Part shown: positions 7,731 to 15,175 of the stretch, one piece after another | Layout of the letters: every line of letters starts with the position of its first letter | Numbering within the stretch: the first letter of the stretch is position 1 | NCBI GenBank assembly: GCA_964459445.1 | Contig: CAYWMP010000094.1 | Span: 1-22,271, forward strand | Length of the DNA stretch: 22,271 nt | Direction of reading: 5' to 3' | Source: CAYWMP01 sp964459445 | GTDB lineage: Bacteria > Desulfobacterota > DSM-4660 > Desulfatiglandales > HGW-15 | The notes under the pieces: model-generated | Seen by the model: the letters and a program-made list of their open reading frames with translations, nothing else | What the model was told of the DNA's origin: nothing | The model's database searches: none | Made by a program: the position numbers and the translations under genes

Positions 7731-8540
7731 ATGGAAGTGTACAAGGATTTGGCAGCCCGGATTCTCCGGTCGGTACGCCCGGGCACACACCCGATCGCCG
7801 TCCAGCTTCACGGGCGAGTTCCCGCGCAGCTCCACGAAGACACGGTGTTCCCCTTGGAGGCCTTTGGGGACTCCATCTGTTTCTGTCAGGGATTCGGCTT
7901 GGTTCGGAGGTACGGCTGGCGGGTGAGTTTCCGCTTTGAAGACAATGCGTGCCCGTTCTATCCGATCTTCTTCGGCATGCGGGAGCAGCCGCAGACGGTG
8001 ACGGACGGGGAACTCTGTTATCCCTACTTTACCGAGACCCTGGAGGCAGGTGCCCGGGCCGAGGCGGCCCTGCCGAAGCTGCCGGTCGGCTCGGTGGCCA
8101 TGACGGTCATGGAGCCCCTGGGCGAAAACCTGAGCAAAGAGCCGGACGTGGTCCTTGTGTACGGCAACGCCGCTCAGATGAACAAACTGATCGCGGCGGC
8201 GAACTACCACAAGGGAGCGGGGGTGGAAGGGGGACCTTTTACGGCCCGGGGATCCTGCGCGTCCTCCATTGTCAAGCCGTTTCTAACAAAGGAGTGCCGG
8301 GTTCACATCCCCGGCGGCGGGGAGCGCGTCAGCGGGCACACCCTGGACGACGAACTGGCATTCTCGATTCCCAGGGAACGGGCGCCCCAGGTCCTCTCGG
8401 GACTGGAGGCCACCGATCGCTTCGGTGTGGGAAGAATCCCGGTGCACTACAAGGGCTTTCAGATGCCGCCCACGTTTCCGGATAAATATGATCAGCTGGC
8501 GCGCCAATTCGGCATGAGCACCGAGGCGCGCCGGGAATAG
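7731..8540 (+). CDS. DUF169 family protein
   Basis: Protein of 269 residues recognised as a DUF169 member from its overall pattern: an N-terminal PIAVQL segment, a Cys-containing FCQGFGLVRRYGW block (about 52-64), a GNAAQMNKLI segment in the middle, a Cys-rich CASSIVKPFLTKECRV stretch and the late DDELAFSIPRE motif. The family is common in anaerobes and archaea and its biochemical role is not established. Conserved Cys residues hint at metal or redox binding, but this is a guess. GGAGGAAAG lies just upstream of the ATG. It sits 30 bp after the acyl-CoA dehydrogenase and is probably co-transcribed with it. It converges on the minus-strand SDR with a 47-bp gap that has no obvious terminator. 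Confidence 0.8.
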   Translation: MEVYKDLAARILRSVRPGTHPIAVQLHGRVPAQLHEDTVFPLEAFGDSICFCQGFGLVRRYGWRVSFRFEDNACPFYPIFFGMREQPQTVTDGELCYPYFTETLEAGARAEAALPKLPVGSVAMTVMEPLGENLSKEPDVVLVYGNAAQMNKLIAAANYHKGAGVEGGPFTARGSCASSIVKPFLTKECRVHIPGGGERVSGHTLDDELAFSIPRERAPQVLSGLEATDRFGVGRIPVHYKGFQMPPTFPDKYDQLARQFGMSTEARRE

Positions 8541-8587
8541 GAAGCGAGGCCGAGCGCATCGTGGAGGTCCTCGTCGCAGGCTTCTTC

Positions 8588-9373
8588 CTATTCCTCCTGA
8601 TCCAGCTTTGTGTATCCGGGACTCTGGGGCGGCCCGCTGGCCACTGAATTGCCGCCGTCGTTGACGAGCACGTCGGCGGTGTGGAAGTCGCATTCCATGA
8701 GATAGATGTAGCTGAGGGCCACCTCTTCGGGAGTCGCCACGTGTTTCACGGGCAGAATTTCGGCCTTGTAGCGGAAGTGGGCTTCCCGTTCTTCCTTGCT
8801 GAGGAAATCCTGAACGGGGGTTGCAACCAGGCCCGGGCAGACCACGTTGACCCGCTTGGGTCCGATCTCCTTGGCAAACAGGGTTCCCAGGGCGCCGACC
8901 GCAGCGTTGGTGGCGGCAATGGCCGTGTGATTGGGGATCCAGCGCTTGCTGGCCGCCCCACCGGTAAGCGTGATTGACCCCCTTTCGGACAACTTGCGGG
9001 CGCCGTACTTTGCGCAGTAATACTGGCCCCAGTACTTGACCTCCATCCATTCGCGGGCCGCATCGGTATCGGTTTCATCCAGCGTGCGGACAAGACGTCG
9101 CAGCAGGTCCGCGCCATAGGGGTTGATTGTGCAGACCAGGTGATCGAAGGTGTCCATCCCTTTAAAAAAGGCTTTCACGTCCGCCTCTTTGCTCGCATCG
9201 AGCAGACCGTCTGTCGCGTTGGCCCCGATCTCGGAGACGGCGCGTTTGAGCTTCTCCTCATTGCGGGCGACGACTCTGACCAGGGCGCCCTTGGCGGCGG
9301 CGCCTTTGGCCACCGCCAGACCGATCCCTGAACTGCCGCCGACGACAATCACGCGTTTGTCACGTAGCTCCAT
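8588..9373 (-). CDS. Short-chain dehydrogenase/reductase family protein lacking YxxxK
   Basis: Rossmann-fold SDR-like protein, 261 residues. The nucleotide-binding GGSSGIG motif (12-18) is intact, and VVCPGLVATP (177-186) matches the usual PG motif. Where classical SDRs have the catalytic YxxxK, this protein has I152 and N156 (in TAIAATNAAVGAL), so the standard dehydrogenase chemistry is not expected. A subgroup of SDRs with an Asn at this place exists; its activity is unclear to me. An AAGGAGG ribosome site lies 7 nt before the ATG and a good promoter lies upstream. It is the only minus-strand gene in the window and is highly GC-rich, so it may be an insertion into the cluster or a separately regulated unit. 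Confidence 0.87.
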   Translation of the reverse strand: MELRDKRVIVVGGSSGIGLAVAKGAAAKGALVRVVARNEEKLKRAVSEIGANATDGLLDASKEADVKAFFKGMDTFDHLVCTINPYGADLLRRLVRTLDETDTDAAREWMEVKYWGQYYCAKYGARKLSERGSITLTGGAASKRWIPNHTAIAATNAAVGALGTLFAKEIGPKRVNVVCPGLVATPVQDFLSKEEREAHFRYKAEILPVKHVATPEEVALSYIYLMECDFHTADVLVNDGGNSVASGPPQSPGYTKLDQEE

Positions 9374-9406
9374 TTTAGGCCCTCCTTGGATTAAAATGTA
9401 GGCATA

Positions 9407-9434
9407 ATAATATTTGAATAGTATCTTGTGTCAA
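9407..9434 (-). promoter_or_regulatory. Sigma70-type promoter for the minus-strand SDR
   Basis: On the minus strand a perfect TTGACA (9434-9429) is followed after 16 nt by TATTAT (9412-9407), one mismatch from consensus. Transcription would start near 9400, some 25 nt before the SDR ATG. The same 110-bp divergent region must also serve the plus-strand LUD gene; TTGGAT (9386-9391) with TAATAT (9408-9413) is a weak candidate for that direction, overlapping the minus-strand promoter. Confidence 0.7.
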
Positions 9435-9484
9435 GAAAAAACTCCGACGCGAGGGCTTACGGAAAGGCTGCGAAAGGGGAAAAG

Positions 9485-10159
9485 ATGTACGCAGATCAAG
9501 GGGCGGTGGAGGATTGGCATGACGAGGCGCTCGCCGGGCGGGTCGTCGAGGCGCTGCAGGGAAACGGTTTCGAGGCTGCCTATTTTCCGGCCAAGGAAGA
9601 GGCCCGAACCCACATCCTCGAATGTGTCGCACCCCATGAGCTTGTGGCGATCGGCGGGTCGGTGAGTCTGCATCAGCTGGACCTCATCAAGCGCCTGAGG
9701 TCCAGAGGCACAAGACTCATTACCATCTACGAAACGGATCTTGAAGCCGATGAAATGGTGGCGAGGATGCGTCAGCAGATGACGAGCGATGTGTTTCTCA
9801 GCAGTGTCAATGCGTTGACGATGGATGGCTGTCTGGTCAACGTGGATTCGACCGGCAACCGGACGGCGGCCATGACCTTTGGTCCCAAGAGGGTCGTGGT
9901 TGTCGCAGGAGTGAACAAGATTTGCGTGAACGTGGAGGCCGCATTCGAGCGCATCCGGATGACGGCCGCTCCAAGAAACAACAAGCGGATCGATCTGTAC
10001 AAGCACCGAATCGAACTGCGGAATCCCTGCTTGAGGACAGGCGTGTGCATGGACTGCCGGAGCGAAACCCGGATTTGTCGGGTGTACTCGGTCCTGAAGC
10101 GCAGACCCATGTTTACCCCTTTTGAGGTGGTGCTGGTGGGTGAGCCGCTGGGTTTCTAA
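9485..10159 (+). CDS. LUD-domain protein (LutC/YkgG-like, DUF162)
   Basis: Protein of 224 residues from the LUD family, related to the LutC/YkgG components of lactate utilisation. Seen here are the early IGGSVSLHQL block, the MTSDVFLSSVNALTMDGCLVNVDSTGNR-type core with GPKRVVVVAGVNKI, and a C-terminal TGVCMDCRSETRICRVYSVL segment typical of stand-alone anaerobe versions, ending in VLVGEPLGF. The Cys cluster could bind metal. The start at 9485 was chosen for the AAAGGGGA 4-5 nt upstream; an upstream GTG at 9428 lies within the promoter zone. It is followed 25 bp later by the MBL-fold gene and its role in the pathway is unknown. Confidence 0.82.
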   Translation: MYADQGAVEDWHDEALAGRVVEALQGNGFEAAYFPAKEEARTHILECVAPHELVAIGGSVSLHQLDLIKRLRSRGTRLITIYETDLEADEMVARMRQQMTSDVFLSSVNALTMDGCLVNVDSTGNRTAAMTFGPKRVVVVAGVNKICVNVEAAFERIRMTAAPRNNKRIDLYKHRIELRNPCLRTGVCMDCRSETRICRVYSVLKRRPMFTPFEVVLVGEPLGF

Positions 10160-10184
10160 ATGGATAGAGGAGGTTGGCCCTTTT

Positions 10185-10910
10185 ATGCACAGAATCCACC
10201 CCATACCGATTGCCAGGCTTTCCCTGGACAAGTCCCTGATGACATACCGCAGGGGCTTCGGGCAAACCCAGGAGGTATTCCCGACGATCTGGCTCATCGA
10301 AGGACCGAAGGAAATCGTTCTTGTGGATGCGGGCTGCGATGCCAGGCTGGCGAAAAAGAAGGGTTATGCTGCGGAACAAATCAGCCTGCCTGCGCAAGCC
10401 CTGCGCGAGAGTGGATTGAGCCCGGCGGACGTTGATTTGCTGATCCTCACTCACCTGCACTTTGATCACGTCGGCTTCGCGCAAATCTTCGAGAAGGCGA
10501 CCGTGTTGGTCCAGCGGGCCGAGTATACGTTTGCGATGCAGCCCCATCCGGTTTTCGCGGGTGGGTACGCCGAACCGCTCCTGAGCGGTCTCAGGAAACT
10601 TGACCTGCTGGACGGAGACACAGAGATCACGGCAGGCGTTAGGGTTCTTGCAACGCCGGGGCATACGCCGGGGGGGCAGTCCGTGGCGGTGGCGACCGAA
10701 AAGGGCGACGTGGTCATCTGCGGACTATGTACAGTCGTAGAGAACCTCCAACCGCCGATAAGCGCCGTTCAGCCCTTCCCGGTGATCCCGCCCGGTATTC
10801 ACACGAATGTGATGGAGGCCTACGATAGCCTGGTGCGCATTCAGCAGATGGCCGACCTGGCGGTGCCGCTGCATGACCGGCTTTTTTGTTCGCGGGCGGT
10901 TCTCCCTTGA
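10185..10910 (+). CDS. Metallo-beta-lactamase-fold hydrolase
   Basis: MBL-fold protein of 241 residues, closest in pattern to the lactonase/thioesterase-like branch. It has the THLHFDH metal motif (H90, H92, D94, H95), the ATPGHTPGG motif (H160) and a late VPLHD (H230). The bridging Asp normally found in a GDA-like turn is missing: the segment reads CGLCTVVENL (179-188), with Leu in its place and Cys next to it. A mononuclear or altered metal site is possible. GAGGAGG (10167-10173) supports the ATG at 10185; an in-frame ATG at 10122 lies within the LUD gene and was rejected. In this context a CoA-thioester or lactone hydrolase would fit, but this is inference. Confidence 0.85.
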   Translation: MHRIHPIPIARLSLDKSLMTYRRGFGQTQEVFPTIWLIEGPKEIVLVDAGCDARLAKKKGYAAEQISLPAQALRESGLSPADVDLLILTHLHFDHVGFAQIFEKATVLVQRAEYTFAMQPHPVFAGGYAEPLLSGLRKLDLLDGDTEITAGVRVLATPGHTPGGQSVAVATEKGDVVICGLCTVVENLQPPISAVQPFPVIPPGIHTNVMEAYDSLVRIQQMADLAVPLHDRLFCSRAVLP

Positions 10911-10929
10911 ACCGCTGGCCGTTTTTTTT
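10896..10929 (+). terminator. Probable intrinsic terminator after MBL-fold gene
   Basis: GCGGTTC (10896-10902) pairs perfectly with GAACCGC (10909-10915) across a 6-nt loop, overlapping the stop codon of the MBL gene. Eight T residues follow at 10922-10929, separated from the stem by TGGCCG. The gap makes it less than ideal, but a new promoter-like box starts immediately afterwards. Confidence 0.6.
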
Positions 10930-10930
10930 C

Positions 10931-10969
10931 TTGACACATATGTACCAACCATGTAGTTATGTTCGAACA
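10931..10969 (+). promoter_or_regulatory. Candidate promoter and palindromic operator before DUF35-thiolase operon
   Basis: A perfect TTGACA (10931-10936) lies directly after the terminator T-tract. At 17-18 nt spacing the -10 region is only a weak TAGTTAT. Two palindromes overlap this zone: ACATATGT (10936-10943) and TGTTCGAACA (10960-10969), the latter near the expected start point. A weak -10 with palindromes around it suggests control by a dimeric regulator, but no regulator gene is in the window. Confidence 0.45.
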
Positions 10970-11016
10970 GAAAAGCCAAAGCCGCCAAAGCGTAGTGAGC
11001 GGATCTGGAGGAGCCG

Positions 11017-11454
11017 ATGGCCAAGGGCGCAACCGAGGAGCAGCAAGCGAAAGAAATCCCCATTCGGGAGAATCTTTTCACCCAGGATGCCGGAGGGAAA
11101 CCGCGTCTGATCCTGACTCGATGCCGGTCGTGCGCGGGTACCTTCTATCCCGTGGTTCCCATGTGTCCGAGCTGTATTCAGGAGGGCACGACCGAACGCT
11201 TGGAGGTGGACGGGTCGGGACGGCTGGTTGCTTTCACTACCGTCATGCGAGGACTTCCAGGCTATGATTCGCCCTACGCGCTGGCATGCGTGGATCTGAA
11301 TTCCGGCCCGTCGGTGATTTCGCAGCTCGAGGATTGGCAGGGCCAGCTGCTCAGATTGGGGATGCCGGTGGAACTCGTCATCGGCAGGATCAAACGCGAG
11401 AAAAACGGGTCTGTGGTGGTCGGGCCGAAGTTCAGGCCCCTGTCCGCGGACTGA
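11017..11454 (+). CDS. Zn-ribbon OB-fold protein (DUF35), thiolase partner
   Basis: Small protein of 145 residues with an N-terminal zinc ribbon (C36, C39, C50, C53) and a C-terminal OB-fold domain rich in beta strands, the DUF35 architecture. Such proteins bind next to lipid-transfer-type thiolases and acyl-CoA enzymes and are thought to hold or channel the CoA ester; BbsA of the benzoylsuccinyl-CoA thiolase is a known example. GGAGGAG at 11007-11013 supports the start. The thiolase begins only 11 bp after the stop, with AAGGAGGAGGTG between, so the two should be made together as a complex. Confidence 0.88.
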   Translation: MAKGATEEQQAKEIPIRENLFTQDAGGKPRLILTRCRSCAGTFYPVVPMCPSCIQEGTTERLEVDGSGRLVAFTTVMRGLPGYDSPYALACVDLNSGPSVISQLEDWQGQLLRLGMPVELVIGRIKREKNGSVVVGPKFRPLSAD

Positions 11455-11465
11455 AGGAGGAGGTG

Positions 11466-12614
11466 ATGTCCAAGGTGTATGTGATTGGGGCCGGAATGTC
11501 CATGTTTGGTCCCTTTCCTCAGGAGGGCGTGCACGACCTGGGCCATCAGGCAGCCTGGGCAGCGATTCAGAGTGCGGGGATCGACCCGCGGAAGCTCGAA
11601 GTCTGCTACGCGGGACACGCCTATCAAGGCCCTTGTTTCGGCCAGAAGATCCTAGCCAAGAGCGGCTTGACGGGAATGCCCATCTTCAATGTGGAAAATG
11701 CCTGTGCTAGCGGTGCCTCAGCCGTCCTGGGCGTCTACACCATGATCCGGTCCGGGAGGGTCGATCTGGGAATCGCCATGGGCGGCGAAAAACTGACAAA
11801 CCCATCGGGTGGGTTCCTTCCCATTGTTTCCGATGACCTGGACAGCGGCAACGGCCGCGTCATGCCTGCCGCCTTCGCCATGATCGCACAGATGCACATG
11901 GAAAAGTATGGCACGACAAGGAAGCAGCTTGCCAGGGTGGCAGTGAAGAACCGAAAGAACGTCTGCATGAACCCATGGATCATTGATAAGTATCGCAAGA
12001 TGGTAACCGCAGAGGAGGTCATCAATGCGCCGGTGATAGCAGAGCCCCTAACCCGTCTCTCGTGCTGCCCTGTCTCAGACGGAGCGGCTGCGGTCATCCT
12101 GGCCTCTGGGGGCGTGGCAAGGCAATATACGGACAGACCTGTTGAAATCGCCGCGTCCGTTTTGCTATCCGGCACCCGGACGAAACACGGCCTTGTGGAC
12201 CACAAATCAGAAATCAGCATCAAGGCCGGAAGGGACGCCTATGAAATGGCGGGTATAGGCCCTGAGGACGTGGATGTGTGTGAGTTACACGATCCGTTCA
12301 CGATCGCGGAGATCGTTCATTATGAAGACCTCGGTTTCTGCAAGCCAGGGGAGGGCGGGATGTACATCGATGAGGGAAAAAGCGAGATAAACGGGGGAGG
12401 CGTCGCGGTGAGCCCTTCTGGGGGATTGCTGGGCAGGGGGCACCCATTAGGAGCGACTGGTGTTGCCCAGGCAGCGGAGCTCTTCTGGCAATTGCGAGGC
12501 GAAGCGGGTGATCGCCAGGTGGACAATGCAAAGGTCGGGTTGGCCCATGTTGTTGGCGGCGGGGTTACGAACCTTGAGAGCGGCGCCTGTTCGGTTCATA
12601 TCCTAAAGATGTGA
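11466..12614 (+). CDS. Thiolase (lipid-transfer/SCP-x type), DUF35 partner
   Basis: Thiolase-fold acyltransferase of 382 residues. The nucleophile is C80 in VENACASG; H275 (in ELHDPFT) and H326 (in GRGHPLGATG) fit the catalytic pair. Near the end AHVVGGGV (H361) stands where classical thiolases have the CxGGG cysteine, which is usual for the SCP-x/DUF35-partnered group. The start at 11466 follows AAGGAGGAGGTG; a longer frame from 11286 lies within the DUF35 gene. Together with DUF35, hydratase and SDR it would carry out the last step of a beta-oxidation sequence, cleaving a 3-oxoacyl-CoA. Resemblance to BbsAB suggests an aromatic or branched substrate, but identity is unproven. Confidence 0.88.
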   Translation: MSKVYVIGAGMSMFGPFPQEGVHDLGHQAAWAAIQSAGIDPRKLEVCYAGHAYQGPCFGQKILAKSGLTGMPIFNVENACASGASAVLGVYTMIRSGRVDLGIAMGGEKLTNPSGGFLPIVSDDLDSGNGRVMPAAFAMIAQMHMEKYGTTRKQLARVAVKNRKNVCMNPWIIDKYRKMVTAEEVINAPVIAEPLTRLSCCPVSDGAAAVILASGGVARQYTDRPVEIAASVLLSGTRTKHGLVDHKSEISIKAGRDAYEMAGIGPEDVDVCELHDPFTIAEIVHYEDLGFCKPGEGGMYIDEGKSEINGGGVAVSPSGGLLGRGHPLGATGVAQAAELFWQLRGEAGDRQVDNAKVGLAHVVGGGVTNLESGACSVHILKM

Positions 12615-12659
12615 GGAAGCATTCATAAAGGTTTCCATTATTCACCAGGCGGAGGTGAA

Positions 12660-13445
12660 ATGGATTTCGAGACGGTCCTGTACAAAAAACAAAATGAACT
12701 TGGCATTGTCACGCTGAATCGCCCCGACAGCCTGAACGCTCTGAATATTCAACTGAAGCGCGAACTCTCGGAAGTTTTTGATGAGTTGGAGCGGGATTCG
12801 GGTATTAGGGCCGTTATCCTCACAGGGGCTCAAAGGGCCTTCTGCGCAGGGAGCGATATTAAAGAGCGCTCAAGGACGCAAATGACCTCTCCAGAGTTCT
12901 ATTTCTCACAAATGAAGACTCAAACGCTTTTCCGGAGGATAGAAGAATTCCCGAAGGTGGTGATTGGCGCCATAAACGGTCCGGCAATCGGAGGTGGGTG
13001 TGAGCTATCCCTGGTATGTGATCTGCGCATTGCTTCTGAGAAGGCCAAATTCGGGCTTCCGGAAGTCAGGATCGGAGCGATGCCCGTAGGCGGGGGTACT
13101 CAGAGGCTTCCTCGACTCATTGGCGTTGCGCGGGCCAAGGGACTTCTTTTTCTGGGTGATATCATTGATGCTCAAGAAGCCTATCGACTGGGTCTGGTCA
13201 ATCGAGTTGTTCCGGGAGGCAAGCTTATGGAAGAAGCCGGGGAGCTCGCCAGGAGGATTGCGAGTAATGCGCCCCTGTCTGTGAAACTCATCAAAAGGGC
13301 TATAAATGTGGGGGGACAACTGGATATAGCATCCGGGATAGAATATGAAACCCAGTGCGCAGCAGTCCTGATCGAGACCGAGGATCGGGTCGAAGGTTTT
13401 CAGGCATTCATCGAAAAAAGGGCCCCTAGGTTCAAAGGGCTTTAA
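12660..13445 (+). CDS. Enoyl-CoA hydratase/isomerase family protein
   Basis: Crotonase-fold protein of 261 residues, full length. CAGSDI (62-67) and GGGCELSLVCDL (111-122) supply the oxyanion hole, and the two hydratase glutamates are present at E115 (GGCEL) and E135 (LPEV), so true enoyl-CoA hydratase activity is plausible. The C-terminal ending RAPRFKGL is typical. GGAGGTG precedes the ATG. It lies between thiolase and SDR genes and would hydrate the enoyl-CoA formed by an acyl-CoA dehydrogenase. Confidence 0.9.
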   Translation: MDFETVLYKKQNELGIVTLNRPDSLNALNIQLKRELSEVFDELERDSGIRAVILTGAQRAFCAGSDIKERSRTQMTSPEFYFSQMKTQTLFRRIEEFPKVVIGAINGPAIGGGCELSLVCDLRIASEKAKFGLPEVRIGAMPVGGGTQRLPRLIGVARAKGLLFLGDIIDAQEAYRLGLVNRVVPGGKLMEEAGELARRIASNAPLSVKLIKRAINVGGQLDIASGIEYETQCAAVLIETEDRVEGFQAFIEKRAPRFKGL

Positions 13446-13478
13446 TCGACGGCTTCCAGAGTGGAGGTTAAAGAGGAA

Positions 13479-14288
13479 ATGGATCTCGAACTTGAAGGAA
13501 AGGTGGCCTTTATCACGGGCGCCGGACAAGGTGTCGGCAGGGAGATCGGTCGGGTCCTGGCCTTAGAGGGTGCAAAGGTGGTCATCAATGACTATTTCAA
13601 AGACCGCGCTGAGGCCGTGGCCGGAGAGATTCAGGAAGCGGGCGGCATGGCCATGGGTCTACAGGGGGATGTGACCGATTCTGATCAGGCAAAAACTATG
13701 GTGGCAAGAGCCCTTGAAGCCTTCGGCCCTGTGGATATTCTGGTGAACAATGCAGGTGTTCCAGTCGCCGTCAGAGCGGGTGAGATGAAGAGGTCGGTAT
13801 TTGCGGATATCGATCCTGCCGACTGGAGAAAGGATATCGATCTCTCTTTCATAGGCTGCCTTAATTTCACCCATGAGATCCTGCCTTCGATGATTGAAAG
13901 AAAACAGGGGAAAATCATTAACATCATATCTGATGCCGGCAGGGTTGGAGAGGCCTACCTGGCGATCTACGCGGGCGCCAAGGGAGCTGTTTTGGCCTTC
14001 AGCAAGTCCTTGGCCAGAGAGGTAGGCCGTCATGCGATCAATGTCAACAGTGTTTCCCTGGGAGCAGTAGCTCATGAAGGGATTAGGCATGTTTTTGATC
14101 CGGAGGCAAGTCCTGAAAGCGATGACAGGTTGAGGAAGATGCTGAAGCTTTATCCCATCGGCGTGGGGCTCGGACGCATAGGAAGACCGGACGATGTTGC
14201 CTACGCCGTTGCCTTCCTGGCATCTCCAAAATCATGTTTCATTACGGGGCAGTGTCTTGGCGTTAACGGCGGCTTCGCAATGGTTTGA
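13479..14288 (+). CDS. Short-chain dehydrogenase/reductase (3-hydroxyacyl-CoA dehydrogenase-like)
   Basis: Classical SDR of 269 residues with an intact active site: GAGQGVG cofactor motif (14-20), D64 in GDVTD, NNAG (90-93), S151, and Y164-x3-K168. The C-terminal GQCLGVNGGF is typical. It probably oxidises a 3-hydroxyacyl-CoA with NAD+, the step between hydratase and thiolase. In the bbs system this step is also done by SDR proteins. The ATG at 13479 was preferred over the GTG at 13461 because GGAGG lies 11 nt upstream and the protein then begins like its family. It is separated by 22 bp from the cupin gene. Confidence 0.88.
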   Translation: MDLELEGKVAFITGAGQGVGREIGRVLALEGAKVVINDYFKDRAEAVAGEIQEAGGMAMGLQGDVTDSDQAKTMVARALEAFGPVDILVNNAGVPVAVRAGEMKRSVFADIDPADWRKDIDLSFIGCLNFTHEILPSMIERKQGKIINIISDAGRVGEAYLAIYAGAKGAVLAFSKSLAREVGRHAINVNSVSLGAVAHEGIRHVFDPEASPESDDRLRKMLKLYPIGVGLGRIGRPDDVAYAVAFLASPKSCFITGQCLGVNGGFAMV

Positions 14289-14310
14289 TAAGGTCGAAGG
14301 GAGGAAGGGC

Positions 14311-14748
14311 ATGCCCGAGATAAGGGTCATAAAACTCAATGAGGTCGAAACGCAGCTTGTCCCCGGCGCACCGGACGATAAGGCCGGTTTCATGAAGAGG
14401 ATTGTCTACCCTCCCAGGGTTCATACCAAAGGCACCTTCTTCGCCTATTCAGAATGTAATCCCGGTTATTCTCCCCATCGCTGGCATACGCATTTGGGTG
14501 ACACGGCCAAGGGGTACAGGGTGGAATATCCTGAAGATTTTGAAGAGGCCTATTACATCATCGAGGGTCGAGGCAAGATTCAGTGGAAGACCGAAGAAGG
14601 GGAGATAAAGGAGGAGTCCGTGGGATCTGGAGACACCGTTTTCATGCCGGTCGGCGTGCCTGAGCACCAACTCCTTAATGACGGTGACGAAAAGATCGTC
14701 TTGGTAGCCTGTGGGCGCCCGACACCAAAAGTGACATTGACTGACTAG
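14311..14748 (+). CDS. Cupin-domain protein, first of two paralogues
   Basis: Single-domain cupin of 145 residues. The first motif is SPHRWHTH (H56, H59, H61) with E78/E79 in FEEAYYIIEGRG, and the second has H119 in VPEHQ, so a metal-binding cupin centre is present. GGGAGGAAGG precedes the ATG. Function could be an isomerase, lyase, decarboxylase or dioxygenase-like step; the sequence does not decide. It ends exactly where a short inverted-repeat element begins, the TAG stop lying in the flanking CTAG. The product is about 58% identical to the second cupin (84 of 144 positions by hand alignment). Confidence 0.85.
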   Translation: MPEIRVIKLNEVETQLVPGAPDDKAGFMKRIVYPPRVHTKGTFFAYSECNPGYSPHRWHTHLGDTAKGYRVEYPEDFEEAYYIIEGRGKIQWKTEEGEIKEESVGSGDTVFMPVGVPEHQLLNDGDEKIVLVACGRPTPKVTLTD

Positions 14749-15119
14749 TGCCGCGTCTCATAAGTTCTGTCCATCATTTTGGCAAATTAACTGTTTCGAT
14801 TTAAGGTTGACATTTGACCCATTTCCCAGAGACGCGGAAATCCGAAATTCCAAGCATCAAATTCCAAACAAATCTCAAATTCCAAATAACAATGACCAAA
14901 ACAGGAAAACATGAAGAACCGGCGCCGAACCCCTTGTCGAGAGCCTCCCCCTCGGCCGTGAACTCGGGGCCGAACGGAAGGTCGAACGATCACAGTGTCT
15001 TTGTTTTGAATTTCGAAATTTGGGATTTGGGTATTGGGATTTAGTGCGGTAGGGCTGTCCTTCCAAAAAGGGAACATATTGCCAAAATCGGTGACAGAAC
15101 TTTCAAGATAACGCACTAG
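14745..15119. mobile_element. MITE-like element with imperfect terminal inverted repeats
   Basis: Non-coding element of about 367 bp bounded by CTAG on both sides (14745-14748 and 15116-15119), which may be a 4-bp target duplication. The 37-nt ends (14749-14785 and 15079-15115) are inverted repeats identical at 26 of 37 positions, including two exact blocks, AAGTTCTGTC and ATTTTGGCAA. Inside are a 9-bp inverted repeat (CCGCGTCTC 14751-14759 with GAGACGCGG 14829-14837), three copies of AAATTCCAA (14845, 14859, 14877) and a matching GGGATTTGGG-type run near 15020-15042. No transposase is encoded, so it would need one elsewhere; a CTAG target would fit some IS5-group elements. It fills the gap between the two cupin genes and lies just outside both reading frames. 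Confidence 0.72.
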
Positions 15120-15175
15120 AGCATTTATTGGGTTATGGGACCCGGCGCATGAACGGTTTGTAGGAGGAGATTGAT

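Noticed and set aside
7287..8210. 307-codon minus-strand frame across the acyl-CoA dehydrogenase and DUF169 genes
   Set aside because: It spans the junction of two well-supported + strand genes and has no recognisable domain; a shadow caused by high G+C.
11286..11465. N-terminal extension of the thiolase into the DUF35 gene
   Set aside because: The added 60 codons overlap the DUF35 frame; the ATG at 11466 has AAGGAGGAGGTG before it and begins exactly as thiolases do.
14814..15044. 76-codon frame inside the MITE-like element
   Set aside because: Made of AT-rich repeat sequence, low-complexity, no ribosome site; the reverse strand has a similar frame.
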